DNA from: Planktothrix sp. FACHB-1365
GTDB lineage: Bacteria > Cyanobacteriota > Cyanobacteriia > Cyanobacteriales > Microcoleaceae
Direction: 5' to 3'
Length of the DNA: 64,000 nt
Assembly: GCF_014697575.1 (NCBI RefSeq)
Contig: NZ_JACJSC010000003.1
Span: 248,001-312,000 of the forward strand
Positions within the stretch are counted from its first letter, which is position 1. Each line of letters opens with the position of its first letter. The position numbers were made by a program, and so were the translations under genes. The notes under the pieces were generated by a model. That model searched no databases. It was given only the letters and a program-made list of their open reading frames with translations, and was not told the DNA's origin. Of the stretch, positions 43,574-51,648 are shown in pieces.

Positions 43574-45301
43574 ATGCAAGTGTTCAACCAGATCAAGTTT
43601 GATAATCTACGGGGGGATCTATTTGGGGGACTGACCGCCGCCATTGTCTCCCTACCCCTTGCCTTGGCTTTCGGGGTTGCATCAGGTGTTGGCCCGGTTG
43701 CGGGTCTTTACGGTGCAGTCTGTGTGGGCTTTTTCGCGGCTTTATTCGGAGGCACACCCACGTTAATTTCCGAACCCACTGGCCCAATGACGGTGGTAAT
43801 GACCACCATTGTCGCCAGTTTGATGGCAAAAAACCCCGATAACGGTTTGGCTATGGCGTTTACCGTTGTCATGATTGCGGGGTTATTTCAAATTATTTTT
43901 GGGGTATTCAAACTGGGTAAATATATTACCTTGATGCCCTATAGCGTGATTTCCGGCTTTATGTCGGGGATTGGGATCATTTTAATCATCTTACAAATCC
44001 CACCGTTTTTAGGGCAAGCCACACCCAAGGGCGGTGTATTGGGAACCATCCAAAGCCTACCGGAACTATTGACAAATATCAATCCTGTAGACGCCACATT
44101 GGCAGGCTTAACCTTGGCAATTATTTTCCTAATGCCATCCAAATTTAAGCGAATTGTTCCCCCTCAATTAGTGGCATTAGTCATTGGTACAGTCGTTTCT
44201 TTAATCTTTTTCCAAGGGGTTGATATTCGTCGCATTGGTGAAATTCCCACCGGACTCCCCGTCCTGCAAATGCCTGTGTTTAGCTTCGACCAACTGACCA
44301 TCATGTTAGTGGATGGGGTAATGTTGGGGATGTTAGGTTGTATTGATACGTTATTAACGGCCGTAATTGCTGATAGTATTACCCGGACTCAACACGATTC
44401 TAATAAAGAATTAATTGGTCAAGGAATTGCCAATATGGTATCGGGAATTTGTGGCGGATTACCCGGTGCGGGTGCAACAATGGGAACCGTTGTTAATATC
44501 CAAACGGGTGCAAAAAGTGCCTTATCTGGAATTACCCGTGCGGTAATTCTGCTGATTGTGATTTTAGGTGCCGCAAGTCTTACCCAAAGTATTCCGATGG
44601 CGGTGTTAGCCGGAATTGCCCTGAAAGTGGGGATTGATATTCTCGATTGGAGTTTCCTCAAACGTGCTCACGTCGTTTCTGCTAAAGGAGCGATTATTAT
44701 GTACGGCGTGATGTTATTAACGGTATTTGTTGACTTAATTGTTGCTGTGGGTGTGGGGGTATTTATTGCTAATATTCTCACCATTGAACGCTTGAGTGAT
44801 ATGCAAGCTCAAGATGTGAAAGCCATTAGTGATGAAGATGATGCCATTGTCATGAGCCCGGAGGAAAAAGAGTTACTCGCTGCGGGTCAAGGTCGAGTAT
44901 TGTTATTCTATCTCAGTGGCCCGATGATTTTTGGGGTCGCGAAGGCCATTGCCCGTGAAGAATCGGTGGCCCAAAATTATGATGTGTTGATTTTTGACTT
45001 AAGCGATGTCCCGATGTTGGGGGTTACGGCTTCTCTAGCCATTGAAAATGCCATTAAGGATGCAGTGGATAAAGGCCGTCACGTCTTTATTGTTGGCGCC
45101 GCAGGTAAGATTAAACAACGCTTAGAACGCTTTAAGATTTTAGATATGATCCCTTCTCATCATTTAATTCTGCAACGGAAAGAAGCCTTACAACAAGCTT
45201 TAACACTGATTACTCCTCCCGCCTACAGTGATGAAATGCTGAATACTAGCCCCAGTGATGCTCAAAAACCGATTATCACAACCAACTCCGAAATAATTTA
45301 A
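43574..45301 (+). CDS. bicA: Na+-dependent bicarbonate transporter, SulP family
   Basis: A 575-residue SulP/SLC26-type membrane transporter that imports HCO3- with Na+ into the cytosol for carboxysomal CO2 fixation. A 14-span-type core (about 1-425; GDLFGGLTAAIVSLPLALAFGVASG, FFAALFGGTPTLISEPTGPMTVVMT, YSVISGFMSGIGIILI) is followed by a STAS domain (about 437-545; VLLFYLSGPMIFGVAKAIAREE, LIFDLSDVPMLGVTASLAIENAI). The resemblance to remembered BicA is high throughout, and the cmpR/cmp context supports it over sulfate transport. An AGGAG lies about 14 bp before the ATG. A rho-independent terminator follows. Confidence 0.95.
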   Translation: MQVFNQIKFDNLRGDLFGGLTAAIVSLPLALAFGVASGVGPVAGLYGAVCVGFFAALFGGTPTLISEPTGPMTVVMTTIVASLMAKNPDNGLAMAFTVVMIAGLFQIIFGVFKLGKYITLMPYSVISGFMSGIGIILIILQIPPFLGQATPKGGVLGTIQSLPELLTNINPVDATLAGLTLAIIFLMPSKFKRIVPPQLVALVIGTVVSLIFFQGVDIRRIGEIPTGLPVLQMPVFSFDQLTIMLVDGVMLGMLGCIDTLLTAVIADSITRTQHDSNKELIGQGIANMVSGICGGLPGAGATMGTVVNIQTGAKSALSGITRAVILLIVILGAASLTQSIPMAVLAGIALKVGIDILDWSFLKRAHVVSAKGAIIMYGVMLLTVFVDLIVAVGVGVFIANILTIERLSDMQAQDVKAISDEDDAIVMSPEEKELLAAGQGRVLLFYLSGPMIFGVAKAIAREESVAQNYDVLIFDLSDVPMLGVTASLAIENAIKDAVDKGRHVFIVGAAGKIKQRLERFKILDMIPSHHLILQRKEALQQALTLITPPAYSDEMLNTSPSDAQKPIITTNSEII

Positions 45302-45310
45302 GCCATTCCT

Positions 45311-45359
45311 AACCCGTGAGTTCCCTTGCTAATTCTAGCGTTGCTATTCACGGGTTTTT
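45311..45359 (+). terminator. Rho-independent terminator of bicA
   Basis: AACCCGTGA (45311-45319) pairs perfectly with TCACGGGTT (45348-45356), followed by TTTCTGG, about 10 bp after the bicA stop. Confidence 0.8.
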
Positions 45360-45430
45360 CTGGTTTCACCGATTGCGACTATTGAAAATTAGGGAAATTA
45401 TGTTATAATTCAATAAGGTTTGAAAAATTC

Positions 45431-45502
45431 GCGGACGTAATTCAGTGGTAGAATGTCACCTTCCCAAGGTGAACGTCGTGGGTTCGAGTCCCATCGTCCG
45501 CT
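45431..45502 (+). tRNA. tRNA-Gly (anticodon CCC)
   Basis: A cloverleaf is readable: acceptor GCGGACG/CGTCCGC, D-arm ATTC-AGTGGTA-GAAT, anticodon stem TCACC/GGTGA with loop TTCCCAA (anticodon CCC, reading GGG), and T-arm GTGGG-TTCGAGT-CCCAT. The discriminator is T and no CCA is encoded. It stands alone between bicA and aroE. Confidence 0.95.
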
Positions 45503-45670
45503 TCACTCTGCTAACCTCCTGAATGGAATATTCTCTAACTGAATTACACCCGTATCTTTTAACGGATCTAGCCTTAATAATTCAAGGATACGCCCTATTA
45601 TATACTGACTAATCAACAGCTATAAGATAGGGAAGCTCAATATTAAGTTTAGGGGAGCGAATAAATATTG

Positions 45671-46534
45671 ATGATGATTAAAGGAACTACGAAACTATTA
45701 GGGGTGATAGGTTATCCCATTGAACATTCGCTGTCTCCAGTGATGCAGAATGCGGCGATCGCCCATTTGGGTGTAGATTATGTTTACCTTCCTTTTGCCA
45801 TTTCCCCCCCTAATTTAAAAACCGCTCTTGAAGGATTTACGGCAATTGGTGTACAAGGATTTAATGTAACAATTCCTCACAAACAGGCGATTTTACCCTT
45901 TTTATCCGAGGTAACAACTTTAGCACAATCCGTAGGTGCAGTGAATACGGTTTGGTGTACCCATAACGGCTGGAGTGGCACAAATACGGATGTTGTAGGG
46001 TTTCTTACGCCCTTAGAAGTGTATCATCAACAGTGGAATGATAAAGTGGCGGTCATTCTCGGTTATGGCGGGGCGGCGAGGGCGGTTGTAGCGGGATGTG
46101 TAGAATTAGGAATCAAGGAAATTTATGTGGTCGGTCGTGACCCCCAGAAATTAGCAACCTTCCAAGACAGTTGGCGGGTGTCTCCCTTAGCCGTTGCGGT
46201 TAAAACCTGTCCTTGGGATCAATTATCGAGCTTACTTCCTCAAGCCGACTTACTGGTGAATACGACCCCGGTGGGAATGTATCCCCACGTTGGGGAGTCT
46301 CCCCTTGAAGCATCGGTGATGGACAAGATTAAATTAGGTGCGATCGCCTATGATTTAATTTATATTCCTCGAACGACTGAATTTTTAAATTTAGCCGCCA
46401 CTAGAGGTGCGATGATTTTAAATGGACTACCCATGTTAATACAGCAGGGAGCCGCCGCTTTACAATTGTGGTTACAGCAACCTGTTCCTGTTGAAATCAT
46501 GCGTCAGTCTCTACAGCACTATTTAGAGTCCTAA
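45671..46534 (+). CDS. aroE: Shikimate dehydrogenase (NADP+)
   Basis: A 287-residue enzyme of the shikimate pathway, reducing 3-dehydroshikimate. Motifs: GVIGYPIEHSLSPVMQNAA, FNVTIPHK with the catalytic Lys, NTDVVGF, the Rossmann VILGYGGAARAVVAG and the C-terminal NGLPMLIQQGAAALQLW. The start is the first of the tandem ATGs with AGGGGAG upstream; a TTG one codon earlier is the alternative. Full length. Confidence 0.96.
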   Translation: MMIKGTTKLLGVIGYPIEHSLSPVMQNAAIAHLGVDYVYLPFAISPPNLKTALEGFTAIGVQGFNVTIPHKQAILPFLSEVTTLAQSVGAVNTVWCTHNGWSGTNTDVVGFLTPLEVYHQQWNDKVAVILGYGGAARAVVAGCVELGIKEIYVVGRDPQKLATFQDSWRVSPLAVAVKTCPWDQLSSLLPQADLLVNTTPVGMYPHVGESPLEASVMDKIKLGAIAYDLIYIPRTTEFLNLAATRGAMILNGLPMLIQQGAAALQLWLQQPVPVEIMRQSLQHYLES

Positions 46535-46586
46535 AAAGACTCAATCTTTCCGTCAATTTTGGGTTTGATCGCCCTTTTTATCGTCT

Positions 46587-47018
46587 ATGAAATTCAGAAC
46601 TTTATCGGTTATTGTTGGCGCCTGTTTCTGGTTTTTAATTACCAGCTTTTGGACTCCTCCCGCTTGGGCATTAATTCCCATTCAACTCCAAGATTTAAGT
46701 TATAAAGATTGTCCCCCGGAATTAGCAGAAGGTGCCGTTTCTAGTGGTTCGAGCCAAGATGCTTACTGTTTTATTATTATGGGAAAAGCTAATAATACAT
46801 CGGGGAAAGTCGTTGTCGATGCTGATATTTTTGGTCGGATTTATGATGCTACCAATAATCCCGTAATGCAAAATCGAGGACGTTTAGGAAGCATTGATAT
46901 TGTTCCTCCAGGGATTAGTGATTTTGAATTTAGAATTTCCATTCCCTCTAACCTGGAACCTCCTTTACAACTCAAACAATTTAAAGCCTCTGGTTTTAAG
47001 CATCCCATTGGTCGATAA
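46587..47018 (+). CDS. Small exported protein, FxLYD-like
   Basis: A 143-residue protein with a clear signal peptide (MKFRTLSVIVGACFWFLITSF, cleavage near PAWA-LI). The mature part has a beta-rich core (GKANNTSGKVVVDADIFGRIYDATNNPVMQNRGRLGSIDIVPPGISDFEFRISIP), resembling small FxLYD/DUF-type immunoglobulin-like folds used outside the cell. Two Cys in the mature protein could pair. Function unknown. It shares the strand of aroE, 52 bp downstream. Confidence 0.75.
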   Translation: MKFRTLSVIVGACFWFLITSFWTPPAWALIPIQLQDLSYKDCPPELAEGAVSSGSSQDAYCFIIMGKANNTSGKVVVDADIFGRIYDATNNPVMQNRGRLGSIDIVPPGISDFEFRISIPSNLEPPLQLKQFKASGFKHPIGR

Positions 47019-47033
47019 ACTCGACTAACACCT

Positions 47034-49214
47034 TTATTCTAATTTTTTCATTTGGAACTGGGCATCTTTATAACCCCCGGTTAAGCCTTGTTCCAAATAG
47101 AGTTTCCCCGCCTGTTCAAAATCGCTAATTGCACCGCTTTTATCCCCAATTTCAACCCGAACTAATCCCCGACCATAATAGGCGCCTGCATAATTGGGTT
47201 TCAGACGAATGGCTTGAGCATAATCGGCGATCGCTTGATCATAATTTTTCATTTTAACATAAACTTGAGCGCGATTTCCATAGGCTTCAGCATCATTCGG
47301 ATTAATATTAATACCCCTGGTATAATCAGCAATTGATCCTTCATAATCTTGAGCACCAAAACGAGCTAATCCTCGATTACTATAAGCTTTATAATCATTC
47401 CCTGTCAGTTCAATTGCTTTTGAGCAATCTTCGATGGCTTTTGAATAATCTTTGAGGTTTAAATAGGCAATACAACGGTTATTATAAGCCACTTCATTCG
47501 GAACACGGTTAATGGCTTCCGTACAGTCTGTAATTGCTTGATTATAGTTCCATAAATTAATATAAACGCTACAGCGATTAGCGTAGGCTTCGGCATTATT
47601 GGGATCAAGTTGTAAGACGGTATTATAATCTCCTAAAGCGCCTTGATAATCTCCTAAATGAAATCTTGATCGACCTCGATCATAATATCCAATCGGGTTT
47701 TTAGGTTCGATCTGAATAGCTTGGGTATAATCAGCCATTCCTCCTTGTAAATCCCCAGATTTTACCCGTGCAGTTCCTCTAGCTCGATAAGCTTTTGCTT
47801 GTTCGGGTTGCAGTTTTAAAACCGTATTATAATCTTGAATGGCATTCTCATAATCTTCCATCTCATAATAAACTAAACCTCTTTTATAAAAAGCATCTCC
47901 ATCTTGAGGTTGTTGTTTGATGACTTGATTATAATCTGCTAAAGCCCCCGCTAAATCCTTCAGATCATAACGGGTTAAACCCCGATTAAAATAAGCATTT
48001 GTATAGTTAGGATTGAGTTCAATGGCTTTGGTATAATCTGCTAAAGCTTGATCATATTCGTTCAAGTCATAGTAAGCATTAGCCCGTTTATGATAAAATT
48101 CTGGATTACTAGGGTTAAGTTTTATCGCTTGATTAAAAAATCGAATTGCCCCTTTAGAATCCCCATTCTCTGCTTTTTCCACCCCTTTTTTTAAAGCATT
48201 TTCCGCTTTAATGGGATCGGGACGATTGGCAACTTGCACCACTCCAAAAATCACGATTAAACCGACTAAGCCCGTGGTCGTGATCGCTATAATTTTACCC
48301 CATTCAATCGGTGGTTTCTCCTCTTGATAAGTGGGAAAGTTTTTTAACTTATTAATATTAAACCCTGAACGTCCTGTGGCTTTTCTTAAATCATCTAAAA
48401 CATCGATCACCGTTGCATAACGTTTGCTATAATAAGGATGAACCATTTTATCAATCACATGGGCTAATCCTGGACTGACTTTAGCATAATTTCGCCAACT
48501 TAATTCTCCGTTATTCGATAAGCTCGGATCTTGTAATTTTGGTAAATCAGACGCTTCTAACCCAGTAATGGCTTGAATGGCAATCATGCCCACAGCATAA
48601 ATATCACTATTATATTGGGGATGACCTTGGAACTGTTCAATGGGCATATAAGAAGGGGTTCCCGTCGCAATAGTTCGCAACGCTTGTCCATTGCCATCCG
48701 CCAGTCGCGTACTGGTTTCTTTGACGGAACCAAAATCAATTAAAACTAATTTATCATCAGATTTACGGCGAATTAAATTAGAAGGATTAACATCTCGATG
48801 AATCACTTCGTTTTCATGAACAAAAACCAAAATTTCTAAAATATCTTCAATTAATAAAATCACTCGTTCTTCTGACCAAGGATTTCCCGGAACTAACTCC
48901 TTCATCAACGGATGCCCACTGACAAATTCTTCAATTAAATAAAATTGATTATGATCTTCAAAATAAGCTAATAATTGGGGAATTTGATCATGTCGTCCCA
49001 ACCGTTCTAAGATTTCTGCTTCTTGACGAAATAACCGCAGTGCTGTTTTTAAGACATTAGAATTATTACTCGGTGGACGTAATTGTTTAACCACACATTG
49101 GGGATGACCCGGACGACGGGTATCCGCAGCCAGATAGGTTTGTCCAAAGGCCCCCGAACTTAAGACTTGCACAATTCGATATCTTCGATCTAACAGTTGA
49201 CCAATCATTTCCAT
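47034..49214 (-). CDS. Ser/Thr protein kinase with membrane span and TPR array
   Basis: A 726-residue Hanks-type kinase. The kinase domain (about 8-280) has GAFGQTYLAAD, the VVKQL Lys, HRDVNPSNLIRR (Asn where DxKPxN usually has Lys), DFGSVK and GTPSYMPIEQF. A single hydrophobic span (about 308-327) is followed by about eleven TPR units (335-715) with the repeated YxxRGxxxxxxxDxxGAIxDYxxAI pattern, placing the TPRs on the opposite side of the membrane. Such Pkn2-like TPR kinases are frequent in cyanobacteria; partners are unknown. It is divergent from acs across a heptamer-rich gap. Confidence 0.93.
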   Translation of the reverse strand: MEMIGQLLDRRYRIVQVLSSGAFGQTYLAADTRRPGHPQCVVKQLRPPSNNSNVLKTALRLFRQEAEILERLGRHDQIPQLLAYFEDHNQFYLIEEFVSGHPLMKELVPGNPWSEERVILLIEDILEILVFVHENEVIHRDVNPSNLIRRKSDDKLVLIDFGSVKETSTRLADGNGQALRTIATGTPSYMPIEQFQGHPQYNSDIYAVGMIAIQAITGLEASDLPKLQDPSLSNNGELSWRNYAKVSPGLAHVIDKMVHPYYSKRYATVIDVLDDLRKATGRSGFNINKLKNFPTYQEEKPPIEWGKIIAITTTGLVGLIVIFGVVQVANRPDPIKAENALKKGVEKAENGDSKGAIRFFNQAIKLNPSNPEFYHKRANAYYDLNEYDQALADYTKAIELNPNYTNAYFNRGLTRYDLKDLAGALADYNQVIKQQPQDGDAFYKRGLVYYEMEDYENAIQDYNTVLKLQPEQAKAYRARGTARVKSGDLQGGMADYTQAIQIEPKNPIGYYDRGRSRFHLGDYQGALGDYNTVLQLDPNNAEAYANRCSVYINLWNYNQAITDCTEAINRVPNEVAYNNRCIAYLNLKDYSKAIEDCSKAIELTGNDYKAYSNRGLARFGAQDYEGSIADYTRGININPNDAEAYGNRAQVYVKMKNYDQAIADYAQAIRLKPNYAGAYYGRGLVRVEIGDKSGAISDFEQAGKLYLEQGLTGGYKDAQFQMKKLE

Positions 49215-49218
49215 AATT

Positions 49219-49444
49219 AGTAATCAGTAAACAGTAATCAGTAAGCGGTTAAGCATCTAAATTTCTGATTCAAAAATCTTTATATATAAGTAGTGCCAGC
49301 GTCCTTGCTTACTAAATTATAGGCTATAAATGTCTACACAGCTTAATCAGTAATCAGTAAAGTTAAGAATTATCAAGCCCATTCTTAACCCTTAACTCTT
49401 AACTCTTACACTGATAACTGATAACTGATTACTGATTACTGATT
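49219..49444. repeat. Heptamer-rich divergent gap between the TPR kinase gene and acs
   Basis: Three blocks of seven-base repeats: TAATCAG/TAAACAG units at 49219-49243, ATCAGTA units at 49343-49361, and CTGATAA/CTGATTA units at 49411-49445. The last block runs into the acs start codon. The TTTATATATAAG segment near 49278 could be a promoter element. Confidence 0.85.
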
Positions 49445-51412
49445 ATGTCACAACCAACGATAGAATCCATTTTGCAAGAAAATCGGTTATTTGCACCGAC
49501 ACCAGAGTTTTCCCAGAATGCTCATATTAAAAGCTTAGAAGAGTATAAACAACTCTATGAAAAAGCCAAAGCCAACCCGGAAGCGTTCTGGGCAGAATTA
49601 GCGGAAACAGAACTGCATTGGTTTCAAAAATGGGATCAAGTGTTAGACTGGCAACCGCCCTTTGCTAAGTGGTTTGTTAATGGCAAAATTAACATTTCTT
49701 ATAATTGTTTAGATCGCCACTTAACAACCTGGCGGAAAAATAAAGCCGCCTTAATTTGGGAAGGGGAACCCGGAGACTCTCGGACGTTAACTTACTTGCA
49801 ACTGCATCGGGAAGTTTGCCAAATGGCTAACGTTCTCAAACAGTTAGGGGTTCAAAAAGGCGATCGCATTGGCATTTATATGCCCATGATACCCGAAGCT
49901 GCCATCGCCATGTTAGCCTGTGCGCGAATTGGAGCCCCCCATACCGTTGTTTTTGGCGGGTTTAGTGCTGAAGCCTTAAAAGATCGCTTAGTGGATGCAG
50001 AAGCTAAACTGGTGATTACCGCCGATGGTGGCTGGCGAAAAGATGCCATTGTCCCCCTCAAAGAACAAGTGGATAAAGCCATTGATGCAGGGGCGAAGAA
50101 CGTTGAGAACGTTTTAGTCGTGCAGAGAACGGCCCAAAAAATTAATATGGAACCGGGACGAGATCATTGGTGGCATGATCTCAGACAAGGAGTATCCGCC
50201 GACTGTCCCGCCGAACCGATGGATAGTGAGGATATGCTGTTCATCCTCTACACCAGTGGGACAACCGGGAAACCCAAGGGCGTTGTCCACACCACAGGGG
50301 GATATAACCTCTACACCCACATCACGAATAAATGGGCTTTTGACTTACAGGATACCGATGTTTATTGGTGTACGGCCGATGTCGGTTGGATCACCGGACA
50401 TAGTTATATTGTGTATGGGCCGTTATCCAATGGGGCGACAACGGTAATGTATGAAGGAGCTCCCCGTAATTCTAATCCCGGTTGTTTTTGGGATGTGGTG
50501 GAAAAATACGGGGTGACGATTTTCTATACCGCACCAACCGCTATTCGGGCATTTATGAAGATGGGAGAACATCATCCCAAGTCCCGTAATTTATCGTCTC
50601 TGCGCCTGTTAGGAACCGTTGGAGAACCCATTAACCCGGAAGCTTGGATGTGGTATCATCGCGTGATTGGAAACGGCAATTGCCCCATTGTCGATACTTG
50701 GTGGCAAACGGAAACGGGTGGGTTTATGATTACACCCTTACCCGGAGCCACTTCGACTAAACCCGGTTCAGCAACTTTACCCTTCCCTGGAATTTTAGCC
50801 GATATTGTGGATACGGAAGGAAACCCCGTAACCGATGAAAGTGGCGGCTATTTGGTGGTGCGTTATCCCTGGCCGGGAATGATGCGGACGGTGTATGGTG
50901 ATCCCGATCGCTTCCGTCGGACGTATTGGGAATATTTAAAGCCGAAAGAAGGCGGAAACCTTTATTTTGCAGGAGATGGAGCCCATCAAGACCGAGATGG
51001 TTATTTCTGGGTCATGGGTCGGGTGGATGACGTGATCAATGTGTCAGGACACCGTTTAGGGACGATGGAAATTGAGTCGGCGTTAGTGTCCCATCCGGCG
51101 GTGGCTGAGGCGGCGGTGGTGGGGAAACCCGATGAAATTAAGGGTGAGGATATTGTGGCGTTTGTGACTTTGGAGGAAGGGAAAGAAGCCTCTGATGAGT
51201 TAGCCAAGGAACTCAAAAAGCACGTTGTTAGCGAAATTGGCGCTTTAGCTCGTCCTGGGGAAATTCGGTTTACGGATGATTTACCGAAAACCCGGTCTGG
51301 GAAGATTATGCGGCGGTTATTGCGATCGCTCGCATCCGGTCAGGAAATTACCGGAGATACTTCTACGTTACAGGATCGCAGTGTATTAGAAAAATTGCGC
51401 GGTGGGGCGTAG
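49445..51412 (+). CDS. acs: Acetyl-CoA synthetase (AMP-forming)
   Basis: A 655-residue enzyme that activates acetate with ATP and CoA to acetyl-CoA in the cytosol. Motifs: the AMP-binding [21 protein letters not shown], the [11 protein letters not shown] specificity loop, [20 protein letters not shown] and the C-terminal [14 protein letters not shown], whose Lys is the acetylation site that switches the enzyme off in other bacteria. Family-typical length. No Shine-Dalgarno is visible: the bases before the ATG are tandem heptamers, and the A of the ATG is itself the last base of a CTGATTA unit. Confidence 0.97.
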   Translation: MSQPTIESILQENRLFAPTPEFSQNAHIKSLEEYKQLYEKAKANPEAFWAELAETELHWFQKWDQVLDWQPPFAKWFVNGKINISYNCLDRHLTTWRKNKAALIWEGEPGDSRTLTYLQLHREVCQMANVLKQLGVQKGDRIGIYMPMIPEAAIAMLACARIGAPHTVVFGGFSAEALKDRLVDAEAKLVITADGGWRKDAIVPLKEQVDKAIDAGAKNVENVLVVQRTAQKINMEPGRDHWWHDLRQGVSADCPAEPMDSEDMLFILYTSGTTGKPKGVVHTTGGYNLYTHITNKWAFDLQDTDVYWCTADVGWITGHSYIVYGPLSNGATTVMYEGAPRNSNPGCFWDVVEKYGVTIFYTAPTAIRAFMKMGEHHPKSRNLSSLRLLGTVGEPINPEAWMWYHRVIGNGNCPIVDTWWQTETGGFMITPLPGATSTKPGSATLPFPGILADIVDTEGNPVTDESGGYLVVRYPWPGMMRTVYGDPDRFRRTYWEYLKPKEGGNLYFAGDGAHQDRDGYFWVMGRVDDVINVSGHRLGTMEIESALVSHPAVAEAAVVGKPDEIKGEDIVAFVTLEEGKEASDELAKELKKHVVSEIGALARPGEIRFTDDLPKTRSGKIMRRLLRSLASGQEITGDTSTLQDRSVLEKLRGGA

Positions 51413-51416
51413 AAAG

Positions 51417-51444
51417 TTATCAGTTATCAGTTATCAGTTATCAG
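51417..51444. repeat. Tandem heptamer TTATCAG x4
   Basis: Four perfect TTATCAG units immediately after acs, the same unit as after rnc and after the GH13-CBM20 gene. Confidence 0.9.
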
Positions 51445-51461
51445 TGTTAATTTTGTGATCT

Positions 51462-51486
51462 TCCCTGGTAAACCAGGGATTTTTTA
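51462..51486 (+). terminator. Rho-independent terminator of acs
   Basis: TCCCTGG, TAAA loop, CCAGGGA and a run of six T: a textbook terminator 50 bp after the stop, beyond the heptamers. Confidence 0.93.
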
Positions 51487-51648
51487 TAATTTCGGATGGA
51501 CTTTGCCCATTATTCTTTTCCTCGAATAATTTTTATAAAGAATATTATTGATTACTTAATGATGACTAGCGATCGCACCTCAAAATACCCAAAATCTCGA
51601 CAAATTCCCCTGAGATTACTGTTAATTTAGAAAATTTGGACAACAAAA

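Noticed and set aside
43574-45301. SulP gene as a sulfate permease
   Set aside because: The sequence follows BicA closely throughout, and its divergent CmpR-type regulator points to bicarbonate.
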